Source: Scolanthus callimorphus (lineage: Eukaryota > Cnidaria > Anthozoa > Actiniaria > Edwardsiidae). Taken from it: 64,000 nucleotides of DNA. A program made the translations under genes and the position numbers. Location: positions 682,001 to 746,000 of the forward strand of contig CM066918.1 of the NCBI GenBank assembly GCA_033964015.1, given 5' to 3'. The notes beneath the pieces were generated by a model. That model searched no databases. It saw only the letters and a list, made by a program, of their open reading frames with translations, and had not been told where the DNA came from. Positions 1 through 11,074 of the stretch are shown here, piece by piece. Each line of letters opens with the position of its first letter. Positions within the stretch are counted from its first letter, which is position 1.

Positions 1-320
1 TGAAAAAACTCACTTTAATTGTCAAATCAATCAACACAATGTTAGACATGAAAAGCATGTCACAATTTATTGATATCTAATTTCATTCAAGAGATGTTTT
101 AGGGCAAAGTCAGCATATACTTTTGTGCAGTGAAAGTAATTTGCGATGCTTTATTTCAAGACCATCTGGAAATCGGGTGCTAAATTTGGGTGAAATTGAA
201 CCAGGGAAACCTTGCCATTAATTCATGAATATCATTGTAAATCAATCAGCGCAGGGCTTCCACACTAGTCACATTCAGGTAAATCAGCATCAAAATGGCT
301 AAAGTCAAAACTAAAATGAG
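1..320. other. 3' flank of the minus-strand terminal exon
   Basis: No coding potential is seen here. On the minus strand this is directly downstream of the stop codon at 321-323, so it would be 3' UTR. A minus-strand AATAAA (TTTATT on the plus strand) lies near 150-155 and a second near 66-71; either could be the polyadenylation signal. Confidence 0.3.
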
Positions 321-547
321 TCACGAGCCTAAATAAAGAGCATCAAAGAGGGCAAAGGCACCGACAAGGCAAAGGATGATCTTGTATAAAACTGTTGTGC
401 TTGCCTCAAAGCCAGCGATATCTACAGCAGGTTCTGGGGGCAAACAAGACCTGAGTCATCAGCGTGTAGGAAATTCCACTCAGTGTCTAACTCCTCTGGC
501 CACTCATCGTCTACTACAACATGTTCGGGAGAAGAAACTAACGCTAT
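321..547 (-). CDS. Putative terminal exon of an unrecognised membrane protein, with a one-base frame break
   Basis: The minus strand reads an acidic stretch (SSPEHVVVDDEWPEELDTEW) and then, one frame over, PAVDIAGFEAS followed by a hydrophobic helix, KIILCLVGAFALFDALYLGS, and a TGA stop at 321-323. The frame changes at a run of five G (plus strand 436-440); one more base there would join the two halves as VCPPEPAVDIAG. A possible splice acceptor (ttacaaag) ends at 548. The helix near the C-terminus suggests a single-pass or tail-anchored membrane protein. I do not recognise the family. An alternative is a shorter exon 321-433 starting after the acceptor cccccag. Confidence 0.4.
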
Positions 548-1119
548 CTTTGTAATAAGAAACCACTCTTACACGTCATGTAACAAGATCTTCTGCTTTT
601 TTAAAATACCAAGGTGTCAAAATAACCCAATTTTTCCTCTAAGGTGAACCGTATCCTTAGCTCTAAGACTGTTTAGGGGACTTGGTCTTGGGGAACCGAA
701 AACCCACTTCAAACAAAGTTTTTTACTGTCGTGCGAATAAGCAATATGCAGGGACGTTAACTCCCCTGGTTTTGCAGGTAGTGACAAGATTTGTTGCTTT
801 GTCTCCAGGAAAAATTCAAGAAAACTGCCATACGTTTACTGCTGAAGGCGGGACTCCAGAATTTTGAAGTCCTGAGGTTCACGTCCCTGAGTATGCAAGA
901 GAGATTTATTTGTGCGTTTATCTCAGTATACCTTATTTGACGAAATTAGCAGCTTCTGTGCTTGAATATTGACGTATTTCAGTGCATGTAGCGAAATGTG
1001 CCTCCACCAAATGATCGATGGAAGCCGCCATTTTTTAGTTGAACATGGTACCACAGGCTTCCCGTAACTGATGACGACGCATCTTGAAAATTACCCAGAA
1101 GACACTGGGGACGAGGTTG
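548..1119. other. Spacer without recognisable genes
   Basis: Short open frames occur (for example at 682-867) but none has a domain, a start context or splice signals that I can support. Upstream exons of the minus-strand gene at 321-547 could lie here or beyond, but none was recognised. Confidence 0.4.
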
Positions 1120-1559
1120 GCGGTTGTGCCTACCCCCTAGCCGTACGCCCGAACTTGTCCCGAAGTCGGAAGATTTCCGAATTTACCCGAACATCGGAAA
1201 TCCAAGATGGCGGCTATTGGAAGGCAGAAAACCGGAAAAAGGTACAAAACGAACAGTTAGAGATCGTTTTAGGCCGCTACTGTAAAGATAAACGATAAAG
1301 GAGAGCAATATGGAATTGTGCTGGCTCGTACAACACCACGAGGATATCAAATCTACTGATATTGGGGCTTTAATGTTGCTCAAACGGCTCGAAGCAAAAC
1401 TCGCAAAAAATAACACCCAAATACTGCATGAACTGCTGGTTGTATGAACTGTACGGCTGACGATAGTAATTTCCCTACACTGTATTATCAATTTTTGTAC
1501 TTCAATATTGCTGCAACCAGAAAAGATGAGGAAAATCCTCAAGATAATTCGAGAGACAA

Positions 1560-3612
1560 GTTTGTACGGCTAGAGGGTAGGATTTGTACGGCTAGGGGGT
1601 AGGATCCTACAGAAACGAACATTTGTAAGGCTAGAGGGTAGGATATGTACGGTTAGGGGGTAGGATCTTACAGAAATCAACATTTGTACGGCTAGAGGGT
1701 AGGATATGTATGGCTAGGGGGTAGGATCCTACAGAAATCAACATTTGTACGGCTAGAGGGTAGGATTTGTACGGCTAGGCTAGGGGGTAGGATCCTACAG
1801 AAATCAACATTTGTACAGCTATTTGGGGTAGGATATGTACAGCTAGGGGTAGGATCCTACAGAAATCAACATTTGTAGGCTAGAGGATAGGATATGTACG
1901 GTTAGGGGTAGAATCTTACAGAAATCAACATTGTATGGCTAGAGGGTAGGATGTATGTACGGCTAGGGGGTAGGATTCTACAGAAATCAACATTTGTACG
2001 GCTAGGGGGTAGGATATGTACAGCTAGGGGGTAGGATCCTACAGAAATCACCATTTGTACGGCTAGGGGTAGGATATGTACGGCTAGGGGGTAGGATCCT
2101 ACAGAAATCAACATTTGTACGGCTAGGGGGTAGGATATGTACAGCTAGGGGGTAGGATCCTACAGAAATCAACATTTGTACGGCTAGGGGGGTAGGATAT
2201 GTACGGCTAGGGGGTAGGATTCTACAGAAATCAACATTTGTACGGCTAGGGGGTAGGATATGTACAGCTAGGGGGTAGGATCCTACAGAAATCAACATTT
2301 GTACGGCTAGGGGGGTAGGATATGTACGGCTAGGGGGTAGGATTCTACAGAAATCACCATTTGTACGGCTAGGGGGTAGGATATGTACGGCTAGGGGGTA
2401 GGATCCTACAGAAATCAACATTTGTACGGCTAGGGGGTAGGATATGTACAGCTAGGGGGTAGGATCCTACAGTAATCAACATTTGTGCAGAAGAGGGTAG
2501 GATATGTACGGCTAGGGGGTAGGATTCTACAGAAATCAACATTTGTACGGCTAGGGGGTAGGATATTTTACAGCTAGGGGTAGGATCCTACAGAAATCAC
2601 CATTTGTACGCCTAGGGGGTAGGATATGTACGGCTAGGGGGTAGGATCCTACAGAAATCAACATTTGTACGGCTAGGGGGTAGGATATGTACTGCTAGGG
2701 GTAGGATCCTACAGAAATCAACATTTGTACGGCTAGGGGGTAGGATATGTACAGCTATGGGGTAGGATCCTACAGAAATCAACATTTGTATGGCTAGGGG
2801 TAGGATATGTACGGCTAGGGGGTAGGATTCTACAGAAATCAACATTTGTATGGCTAGAGGGTAGGATACAATGACACACGACATTTGTACGGCTAGAGGG
2901 TAGGATATGTATGGCTAGGGGTTAGAATCCTACAGAAATCAACATGTGTACTGCTAGGGGGTAGGATATGTACAGCTAGGGGTAGGATCCTACAGAAATC
3001 AATATTTGTACTGCTAGGAGGTAGGATCCCATGAAACGCAACATTTGTACGGCTAGAGGGTAGAGATATGTACAGCTAGGGGTAGGATCCTACAGAAATC
3101 AACATTTGTATGGCTAGAGGGTAGGATTTGTACAGGTAGGGGGTAGGATCCTACAGAAATCAACAAATTGTATGGCTAGAGGGTAGGATATGTACCTATA
3201 GGGGGTAGGATCCTACAGAAATCAACATTTGTACAGAAGAGGGTAGGATATGTATGGCTAGGGGGTAGGATCCTACAGAAATCAACATTTGTACGGCTCA
3301 ATAGTACGGCTAGGGGGTAGGTTATGTACAGCTAGGGGGTAGGATCCTTCAGAAATCAACATTTGTACGGCTAGGGGGTAGGATATGTATGGCTAGGAGG
3401 TAGGATCCTACAGAAATCAACATTTGTATGGCTAGAGGGTAGGAAATTTTGTACGACTAGGGGCTCCTACAGAAATCAACATTTGTGAGGCTAGAGGGTA
3501 GGATTCCAAAGAATTCAACATTTGTATGGCTAGGGTTAGGATGCTAGAGGGTAGGATTCTACAGAAATCAACAATGCTAGAGGGTAGGATGTATTGTCTA
3601 GAGGGTATTATC
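1560..3612 (+). repeat. 61-bp tandem repeat array, left arm
   Basis: About 33 copies of a unit built on gtacggctagggggtaggat, then gtacagctagggggtaggat, then cctacagaaatcaacatt. Units are most uniform in the middle (1980-2880) and decay toward 3500-3610. Each unit is a degenerate dimer plus a spacer containing aggatcct. Open frames on the minus strand here only translate the repeat. Confidence 0.95.
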
Positions 3613-3944
3613 TACAAGTAAAGTTGTTCATAATAAAATGACAGGCAGGCTGCTCTAATACCAGGAATCAATGTATGCCACACTCCAGAAAGTAATTCCG
3701 ATAGCATTATACAGTATAATGTTTGTCAAATCAGGAATAAATTTATTTATTTATAAGTTATTTTCTTTTTTTAAATTGTAGAGAGATATCGTAATGCTGA
3801 GGCAATATATATGAGGCAAGCCATAAAACGAAAAATACTGTAGGACAAGACTTCAATTCAGTTTTTTCGCTAGAGGGTGTAAACATTATTTATAGCCTGT
3901 ACCAGCCATAGTTAAAATCCACAAGGCTTTGGATTTAATACTTA

Positions 3945-4268
3945 TGTTGTGTTTACACTTGGCGATTTACTTAGGCAAATATTTACTGAGGTCGAGTTAT
4001 AACCTAACCGCAGTAAATGTTGTTAGGCAGGGTTTATGAACACGGACACCACTTGTCTCGAATTTGACATGAGCTGTCAAACTTACCTCAGTTGAGTCGC
4101 TCCAACCCAGCCTCATAGTAGGGTAAATGTTTACCTGATTGTAGGTAAATTTTCTGTTGTTCCCGATCGATTTTTACTGAGGTTAGCAATGGTGTTTACA
4201 CTTGTGAAAATTTTACTGAAGTAGATTCCTGTATTTACTTAAGTAAAAATTCCGAGTGTAATAATAAT
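3945..4268. mobile_element. Possible MITE inside the fold-back core
   Basis: gtgtttacacttggcgattt near 3952 and the reverse complement of tttacttaagtaaaaattccgagtgta near 4235-4262 look like diverged inverted ends. The shared words are tttacact, tttactta and actgaggt. No coding capacity. The ends are imperfect, so the limits are approximate. Confidence 0.35.
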
Positions 4269-4471
4269 AACCAGAGATATTAGCTTTCCAGCTATCAAAA
4301 ATTCCAGGAAAAATAAAGTTATGTTTGTATGTATGCATGGAGTTGCAATATCTCCTGAAACCTATAAGTAGGTGCAATGTTATCAGTGGTAAACCTAGTA
4401 ATTTGTAGTAAACAAGAAAGTGTATATTATTTCATAACATCACCTTAGTACAAAGAAGCTGTACAGTAGGT

Positions 4472-4921
4472 GAAATTCTCCGGGGGGGGGGGGGGGGGGG
4501 GGGGGGAGAGACTCCTCATATTTTCAGACGGGGGTGCTCGTCCTATCCCTTAGGGTATAAAATTGACAGACGTGCTATCTCTTAGGGGTGTTTAAAATCA
4601 GCCCTATCCCTTAGGGAAGTCTCAGACCAATCCTGCCCAGAAATATATTGGTACTGACACCAGAACCGATATTTACAAAGGAAACTTGGTTGAAAACTCT
4701 AAAAGACCTCAAATTCGCTTTTATTTGTTTTGACCTGCCAAATTTGCTATCTTTTAGGGGTAAATTTGGCGGTCGCCAGGCCAAATTTGCTTTCTTTTAG
4801 GGGTAAATTTGCTGTTTGCCACACCCATTTTGCTACCCCTTAGGGTCAAAATCAATTGTCCCGACGAGCACCCCCCTCTAAAATATTGGGAGTCCCCCCC
4901 CCCCCCCCCCCGGGTGAAATT
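4472..4921. mobile_element. 450-bp inverted-repeat element bounded by long G and C runs
   Basis: The left end, aaattctcc plus a G run and then gactcctcatattttcagacgggggtgctcgtc, is the inverted match of the right end, gacgagcacccccctctaaaatattgggagtc plus a C run and then cgggtgaaatt. The interior repeats words such as tttgctatcttttaggggta. This is a non-autonomous inverted-repeat element nested in the fold-back core. The homopolymer runs (over 20 bases) are likely to be miscounted in the assembly. Confidence 0.7.
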
Positions 4922-4999
4922 AAATAATATATAGATTTAACCACTGGCTAAAAGCCTACCCTAAAGGCCTCCCTGTGTTAATGAGACAAAAGGTTGCAT

Positions 5000-5490
5000 A
5001 CCCTGTCACCATCGTACCACGTTACCAAACACTTGCACCCTCCTTGGCACTTAGATAATTTCACCCTAGTTTGGTTGTCTGAGGTTTGATGATGTCATTG
5101 ATGATAATGTCATTGATGATATCATACCACATGACTACGCAGTTGCACCCCCCTTGCACTTAGATATTTTGACCCAAGTTTGGTTGTCTGAGGTTCACCC
5201 CTTCCTAAGATATAAGCCTTTCCTCGTTTGATGACATCATCAATTACGTCATACCACATGACTAGGCAGTTGCACCCCGCTTGCAACTTAGATATTTTCG
5301 CCCAAGTTTGGTTGTCTGAGGTTCACCCCTTCCTAGGATATAAGCCTTTCCTTGTTTGAAGATGCCATCGATTATGTCATACCACGTGACTATGCAGTTG
5401 CACCCCCTTGCTTCTTAGACAACTTTCCCCAAGTTCATGGCTGTCTGAGTGTTGAGGTTCATTCCTTCCTAAGATATAAACCTTTTCTCG
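5000..5490. repeat. About 120-bp tandem repeat (3-4 copies)
   Basis: Copies share gttgcaccccccttgcacttagatattttga, caagtttggttgtctgaggtt, aagatataagcctttcct and a ccacatgactangcagtt segment. The word pair caagtttggttgt and the flanking tagatttaaccactggctaaaagc also occur at the array at 59660-60710, so the two arrays are diverged members of one repeat family. Confidence 0.75.
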
Positions 5491-6354
5491 TTTGATGACA
5501 TTTGGGTTGCCTGTGGATGGACACATGGATGGAAGTCCACCGCAAAACAGGTTGATGCATATACACTTTTGTGTTTTTTTTTTCCTCCTGCATGTAGCTA
5601 CGTGGGCGCCTTCGGCACTTGATTGTTTTTTGTTTATATATTTTTATTAAGTTTTGCAATTTTACACTTGATTGTTAATAATAATAAACATACTAACACA
5701 AATAAAAATTGTGTCAATTAAGTGCAAAGGACCTCTTGAATTCCAGGGTGGTTGTCAAAATGGAGAGCTTCACATTGAGGTTCGGGGCGGGAGGTGCAGC
5801 TCTTTTTTGACCTGCCCATCATCTGTAATATGAAAAAGCCTCCATGGACTGTGAGACTAATAAAAAAATGGTCCTTTCCCCCAGCTGTACAAATCTGGTG
5901 TTTTGGGGGTTCCTGCAAATGTTGAGTTCTACATGATCCTTCCCCCTACCGGTAAATACATAATCCTACCATGAGCAAATAAAGTGGTTCTCTGGGATCC
6001 TATCCACTAACAGTAAATAAGCTCCTTCCCTCTAGTCGTACATATCCTAGCTGTTCACAAGCCATTCAAATGTTGATTTCTCTGGGATCCTACCCAAGGG
6101 GTTTTAATACATTTTTTTGAAGTAGCAGACTACACTTTGTAAGTAGGCGGCTGCATTTGGGGGTCCCATACTAAGGCCCAAGGCCTGAGCCTTCTAAGGA
6201 AGGGAAATTGCTCCCCTTGGAAATTTGAAATTTCGGTAGCAGAAAAGGTGTTTCCTGCGTTTTGAGAGCAAATTAGTTTACGGGGTTTTCGAAAGCTTCA
6301 GTGAAGTTGCCAGCAGTTCATGCTGGTTGCCACCTTCTATAGAAACCCCTGCTA

Positions 6355-7115
6355 CCCTCTAGCCATACATATCCTACACTCTAGCCATACAAATGTTGAT
6401 TTCTGTAGGATCCTACCCCCTAGCCTACCCCCTAGCCGTACATATCCTACCCTCTAGCAGTACAAATGTTGATTTCTGTAGGATCCTACCCCCTAGCCAT
6501 ACATATCCTACCCTCTAGCCATACAAAGATTGATTTCTGTAGGATCCTACCCCCTAGCCGTACATATCCTACCCTCTAGCAGTACAAATGTTGATTTCTG
6601 TAGGATCCTACCCCTAGCTGTACAAATCCTACCCTCTAGCCGTACAAATGTTGATTTCTGTAGGATTCTAACCCCTAGCCATACATATCCTACCCTCTAG
6701 CCGTACAAATGTCGCGTTTCATGGGATCCTACCCTCTAGCCATACAAATGTTGATTTCAGTAGGATCCTACCCCCTAGCCGTACATATCCTACCCTCTAG
6801 CCGTACAAATGTTGATTTCTGTAGAATCCTACCCCCTAGCCGTACATATCCTACCCCCTAGCCGTACAAATGTTGATTTCTGTAGGATCCTACCCCCTAG
6901 CTGTACATATCCTACCCCCTAGCCGTACAAATGTTGATTTCTGTAGAATCCTTCCCCCTAGCCGTACATATCCTACCCCTAGCCGTACAAATGTTGATTT
7001 CTGTAGGATCCTACCCCCTAGCTGTACATATCCTACCCTCTAGCCGTACAACTGTTGATTTCTGTAGGATCCTACCCCCTAGCCGTACAATCCTACCCTC
7101 TAGCCGTACATAAAC
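6355..7115 (-). repeat. 61-bp tandem repeat array, right arm (inverted)
   Basis: About 12 copies of the same 61-bp unit as at 1560-3612, in reverse orientation (cctaccccctagccgtacat, gttgatttctgtaggatcc). Degenerate copies extend outward to about 5930. Together with the left arm it makes the stem of a very large potential hairpin. Confidence 0.93.
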
Positions 7116-7597
7116 TTGCCTCTCGAATTATCTTGAGATTTTTCTCATCTTTTCTAGTTGCAGCAATATTGAAGTACAAAACTCGATAACACAGTGTCAG
7201 GAAATCACTATCCTCAGCCGTACAGTTTATACAACCAGCAGTTCATGCAGTATTTGGGTGTTATTTTTGCAAGTTTTGCTTCGAGCCGTTTGAGCAACAT
7301 TAAAGCCCCAATATCAGTAGATTGATATCCTCGTGGTGTTGTACGAGCCAGCACAATTCCATCTTGCTCTCCTTTATCGTTTATCTTTACAGTAGCGGCC
7401 TAAAACGATCTCTAACGGTTCGTTTTGTACCTTTCGCGGGTTTCTGCCTTCCAATAGCCGCCATCTTGGATTTCCGATGTTCGGGTAAATTCGGAAATCT
7501 TCCGACTTCGGGACAAGTTCGGGCGTACGGCTAGGGGGTAGGATTTAGGCACAACCCCGCTACAGGCGTGCCCTAGTCATGTGATCGTCGCTGTAAA

Positions 7598-8290
7598 AAT
7601 TATGACATAGACATAGACATGGTTTATTGGTACCGTGTATATCAAAATACATAAGTATTAGGTTCCAATAAATGTGTAGTTAAAAAACAAAAATAGATAA
7701 AGTTTAGTCCGGCGGGGCGAGGCGATGCCATTACTGTTCAGCCTTTACCGTGCGACTACGTCAACCGGGCCATCCCGTAAAACGTTTGTCATTTAGAGAT
7801 TCAAACCATTTTAAGCAAATTTAATACCTGCAATACATCTGACGATGAGTAATTAAGTGTTTTGAAGTGATTTCTGCCCATAATTTCCACAATTTTTACG
7901 AGAATAGCGATATTTCGGTGTCTCAGTTCTCAAGAAAGTCGAGATCCTTTGTTCTGTACTCGCTTTCTGATTGGCTAACTTCTTACAAAATGGCCCGGTT
8001 GACGTAGTCGCACAGTAATATGTTTTTTTCCTTTCTGACATACTTTCCCATATAAATTTCGCGATTTGCTTTTGGGTACTTCCGTTTTGATTTAGTTTTA
8101 TAATTTTTTGGAATACAGTTGCTGCGGGTAAACCATTGAGGGCGACCTTTGCTTCCTTTTCGAGGTATTCAAAACAATTTTATTCTGTATGGCTTGAAAG
8201 CTATGCATTTGACTAAAAAATGCTCTTCGCCTTCTACGGCTCCTGTGTTGCAAATTTGACAGACTCTGTCTTTTGGAGCTTGATAGGGTT
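7598..8290 (-). mobile_element. LINE 3' fragment (C-terminal zinc-knuckle end and 3' tail)
   Basis: Reading the minus strand from 8290 gives RVCQICNTGAVEGEEHF, the CxxC...H...C tail that follows the reverse transcriptase in many cnidarian non-LTR elements. Next come an in-frame stop, then YLEKEAKVALNGL, and MSERKKTY ending at about 8018. The element finishes near 7600 in a short (atgtct)n tail, as CR1/RTE-type LINEs do. It is interrupted by a MITE at 7748-8015. The copy is dead. Confidence 0.7.
7748..8015. mobile_element. 268-bp MITE inserted in the LINE fragment, TA target duplication
   Basis: Terminal inverted repeats cngtgcgactacgtcaaccg at both ends (7748-7777 and 7991-8015) are flanked directly by TA on each side (7746-7747 and 8016-8017). 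Removing the element with one TA restores the LINE reading ...RKKTY followed by a stop. A TA duplication suggests a Tc1/mariner-type source; that is inference. Confidence 0.75.
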
Positions 8291-8299
8291 TAGACTCAA

Positions 8300-8730
8300 A
8301 AGAAAAGATGGAAAAAGACCCAATCGAAATTGCGCATTGTAAATTCATTAAATGGTTATTAGGCGTGAATAGATATTGTACTTCTAACGCATGTAGGGCT
8401 GAAGTGGGGCGTTTCCCGATGAGAATGGACGCAAAGTGCAGAGCGATTACTTTTTGGAAAAAATTAATAAACGATCAGGAACAAATCAAATTATCGAGCA
8501 AAGTATTTTTCGACACCCTCTTAAATGAAGAAAAGGAATTTTGGCACAAAAAGCTGAAGAGCATTTGGATCTCGCCGGCATGAGTGACGTTTGGTTTACA
8601 GGACAAATCACGATTGAGAGCGTAAGACAAAGACTATGCGATATCGAACAAACATGGATAAGCTCTTTACAAAATGACGAAAGAAAAGACGCACGACAAG
8701 GCAACAAGTTGATAACGTTTCGTACTTAGC
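8300..8730 (+). pseudogene. LINE reverse-transcriptase C-terminal segment, inverted and frameshifted
   Basis: The plus strand reads CKFIKWLLGVNRYCTSNACR, then AEVGRFPM, the conserved LGVnr-tSN-a--aElGr-P region just after the reverse transcriptase of cnidarian LINEs. After a frame change near 8560-8580 it continues as LDLAGMSDVWFTGQITIESV and RQRLCDIEQTWISSL. The segment points away from the LINE 3' fragment at 7598-8290 and meets it at about 8290-8300, the order expected from twin priming. Confidence 0.7.
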
Positions 8731-8764
8731 AAGGGAAAATGTGCCGTAGACGGAAAAGTGCAGG

Positions 8765-9640
8765 CTTGTATCAGCGGCTTCCCCCAGGGGGTGACCCCCG
8801 GGGAATGGGGGGGGGGGGGGGGGGTTGTTGAGATTTGTAAGCAAAACGTGCCCGACGGGGTAGGGATTTTTGCGATATTTGTACATATCGCCAGGAGCAA
8901 ATCTAATTTGCCCCTGATATCGCCTATTACCCACGGGATTTGTTTGGAAAGAAGAAGGCAAAAGAGATCGACACGTTTGTGTGCTTTTTCTGAAGTGCAT
9001 AAAATGTTAAGGTATAGCATACCCTACATATATTAAATCCGGAGAGTCAATTTATTATACACACGAGTCATGAGATTTGTATATCGCCTCGCCTGTATAT
9101 TAAATCATGTATTAGCAATGGCTAATTATTGTGAATCAAGTCACAATCAATCTGGAGAAAGTCTGGAGCAAGAGTTTAATGAGGCGCGGATCCAACCTAT
9201 TTACTCCTGTCCACAGAAGCAGGTCACATTTTCGGTATGTTTATTCAAAAAAATACTCATTTGCGAAATACCACGCGAAAAAGCTGACCGTAATAGGTCA
9301 GAATTTTTTCTGGATCCGCCCACATCACACTAATATTTTGGGGGGTGACAGCTTTTGTTATTCATCTTATCAAGTAGGCCAGGAACACTTTAGTTTGACG
9401 AACTTTGTGCGTTTTCCTTGAACACTTCATGTTGGTGAACATTTTCTTGAAAAAAATCACGAACGTCTCGTGTGTATTGCATGCATTACAGTTTATTGAA
9501 AACTTCATATACTCAGGGGTAGGGACTTTGTCCCTATTTTATTGCCCCATACCCAGGGAGATTTTAAGCTTTTTGATTGGACCTTATGACAAATCCCCCT
9601 GGCTCCCCGGGGGTCGCCCCCTAGAGGAAGCCGCCGAGAC
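8765..9640. mobile_element. About 870-bp element with GC-rich inverted ends
   Basis: The left end, ggcttcccccagggggtgacccccggggaa, matches inverted the right end, ccccgggggtcgccccctagaggaagccgcc (9615-9634). tagggattttt versus tagggactttgtcc is a second inverted pair. No transposase. A smaller MITE (9181-9323) lies inside. Confidence 0.5.
9181..9323. mobile_element. Short MITE, copy 1 (ends aggcgcggatcca / tggatccgccc)
   Basis: The ends are inverted repeats of ggcgcggatcca. The interior words aaaaaaatactc, tttgcgaa and gaccgtaataggtcag recur in the copy at 9713-9846, so this is a small mobile family. Confidence 0.65.
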
Positions 9641-9712
9641 AAGCATTATACGTAAATGTAAATATTGAAATAAAATCATGTCACATGTCCTCGAATGTTG
9701 TAGTTGTCAAAT

Positions 9713-9846
9713 AAAGGCGCGGATCCAGAACTAGTATGTTTTAAAAATTATTATTTTCGTCTTTGGCTTAAAAAAATACTCTCGTATTTGCGAACTTCCA
9801 AAGCCGACCGTAAATAGGTCAGATGGTTTTTCTGGATCCGCACCTA
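9713..9846. mobile_element. Short MITE, copy 2
   Basis: Same ends (aggcgcggatccag and ctggatccgc) and the same interior order (aaaaaaatactc, tttgcgaa, gaccgtaaataggtcag) as the copy at 9181-9323, about 400 bases away in the same orientation. Confidence 0.65.
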
Positions 9847-9961
9847 CTCCTTCAGCGATTTTATTGCATTTTGGGTGTCGTCGCTTGCGCATAAACATTA
9901 TTTGTTTATACTTGCTAGACTTCCTTTTCGAGCACGTCACTTCCTATGAAAATCTTTTTTC

Positions 9962-10015
9962 ACCCGCTCGTGGGCTCGAACTCGTAACCTTTAGGTTGCC
10001 GTTCCGAAGCCCTTA
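9962..10015 (-). repeat. tRNA-like (SINE) fragment
   Basis: The minus strand contains ggttacgagttcgagccca, a good RNA polymerase III B-box with a T-arm-like context. No complete cloverleaf can be drawn, so it is more likely a SINE head than a functional tRNA. Confidence 0.4.
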
Positions 10016-10117
10016 AAGACTGCCTCAATTAACATTTTTCATTATAAAGCATTTGGTGTTATCCAAAGATCTAGACTAAAACTATATACCAGTAACATAC
10101 GAGTAACATAAGACTAC

Positions 10118-10312
10118 ATACGAGTAACCCAGAGCTCCCCGGCTCGTCTACTCGCAGGGGAGACTCTAGTGACAGCCACTTGTAGGCCTTCGCTGATTTT
10201 GAACTTTTGGGCATGCGCAGAAAATTGTTTCTCTCAGCGTTGTAAAAATCTCGCGCATGCGTCAATGGAGTCACCAGAGCCTCCCCCGCGATGCGACGAG
10301 CCGGGGAATGAG
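10118..10312. mobile_element. MITE, copy 1 of a family also at 42704-42922
   Basis: Inverted ends cccagagctccccggctcgt and acgagccgggga; the interior contains tgacagccact, gcatgcg words and ccagagcctccc. The same arrangement occurs at 42704-42922. Confidence 0.65.
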
Positions 10313-10787
10313 CATCGAGAAAGGATGCTCATCGAAACTACAGTGTCTTCTGCATATATATATATCTTGCGAACTGTCGTGTGAGCAAAAAAGGTCTACG
10401 AATTGAGCTCCTAAAAAATACGCAAAAGTAAACTGTTCTGTTTGTTTGTGCCATCGATATACTATAGTTTTATTTAGCCACTCGGACCTACGTCTCTAAT
10501 CGGTAAGTGTCAGATATCTGCGCAATATCGCAGTCAAGTAATCCCGTGTACCATTTATCCATGAATCGCGATCATTTCTGCATCCACCACCCAGGGGAGA
10601 ACGCAGAATTTTAAAAAGTTATAGGCACATCCTCGGGCGTGCACAGGCCAAGCTTGTGAATACAGTTCGGTACTTGTACCAAATTCGCCTTAACATTTGC
10701 AGGCCCGTGCCTGCAGGGCTATAGGCTGCGTACGCAACTGAACCATTTGCAGATGTTAGCAAAAGGAGCACTTTATCAATTACTTAG

Positions 10788-10862
10788 AAGACCCCGAGTG
10801 TTGTTCGGTCTCGAACTCCTCGCACAACAGACTGGCGTTCTACCAAGAAGAAGCATGGAGAT
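10788..10862 (-). repeat. tRNA-derived SINE fragment
   Basis: The minus strand reads tggtagaacgccagtctg (A-box-like) and, about 25 bases on, gaggagttcgagaccgaac (B-box). This is the head of a tRNA-derived SINE rather than an intact tRNA gene. Confidence 0.5.
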
Positions 10863-10949
10863 CAAAGACAACACCTTTTGCATAACTTAGACGTTGTTTT
10901 ATTCTCTTAAACAGCATTGTAGCATGCATACACCGAATTCTACAAACGT

Positions 10950-11070
10950 TGTTTTGAGATTTGGAATACAATAGAATTCTTTGCTTGACTGACCACCGAA
11001 CAATGGCACTCGACTGCCAAGGACCAACTCCCAAGCCAACCTTTTTTGAAACAGGTGTTTATCATGACTG
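10950..11070 (-). repeat. Dispersed repeat, copy 1 (other copy at 52700-52830)
   Basis: The minus strand reads cacctgtttcaaaaaaggtt, gtcgagtgccattgtt and aattctattgtattcca. The same order of words is on the plus strand at 52700-52830. No coding function. Confidence 0.6.
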
Positions 11071-11074
11071 CATG

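Larger units (their letters stand above)
1120..7560. mobile_element. 6.4 kb fold-back element with long terminal inverted repeats and internal tandem arrays
   Basis: The left end, from ggttgtgccta at about 1122, and the right end, taggcacaacc at about 7547-7557, are inverted copies. The match continues inward for about 440 bases of unique sequence (1140-1560 against 7110-7540) and then into the same 61-bp tandem repeat in opposite orientation (1560-3610 against about 6360-7110). No transposase is visible. Long TIRs containing tandem repeats are typical of fold-back (FB/Galileo-like) elements; that assignment is inference. The core (3610-6000) holds smaller elements. Confidence 0.75.

Noticed and set aside
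1902..2884. Minus-strand open frames reading SYPLAVHILPPSRTNVDFC repeats
   Set aside because: Direct translation of the 61-bp array; frames change with unit length and the same happens in the inverted arm at 6931-7113.
1560..3612. CRISPR-like regular repeat array
   Set aside because: Units are adjacent without unique spacers, and the surrounding genome is clearly eukaryotic.
8608..9036. Overlapping open frames on both strands, 92-130 codons
   Set aside because: They run across the G run and the inverted ends of a MITE-like element; no recognisable protein.
9962..10862. Functional tRNA genes
   Set aside because: Only A/B-box-like pieces are present; no full acceptor stem or cloverleaf can be drawn, so SINE remnants are more likely.
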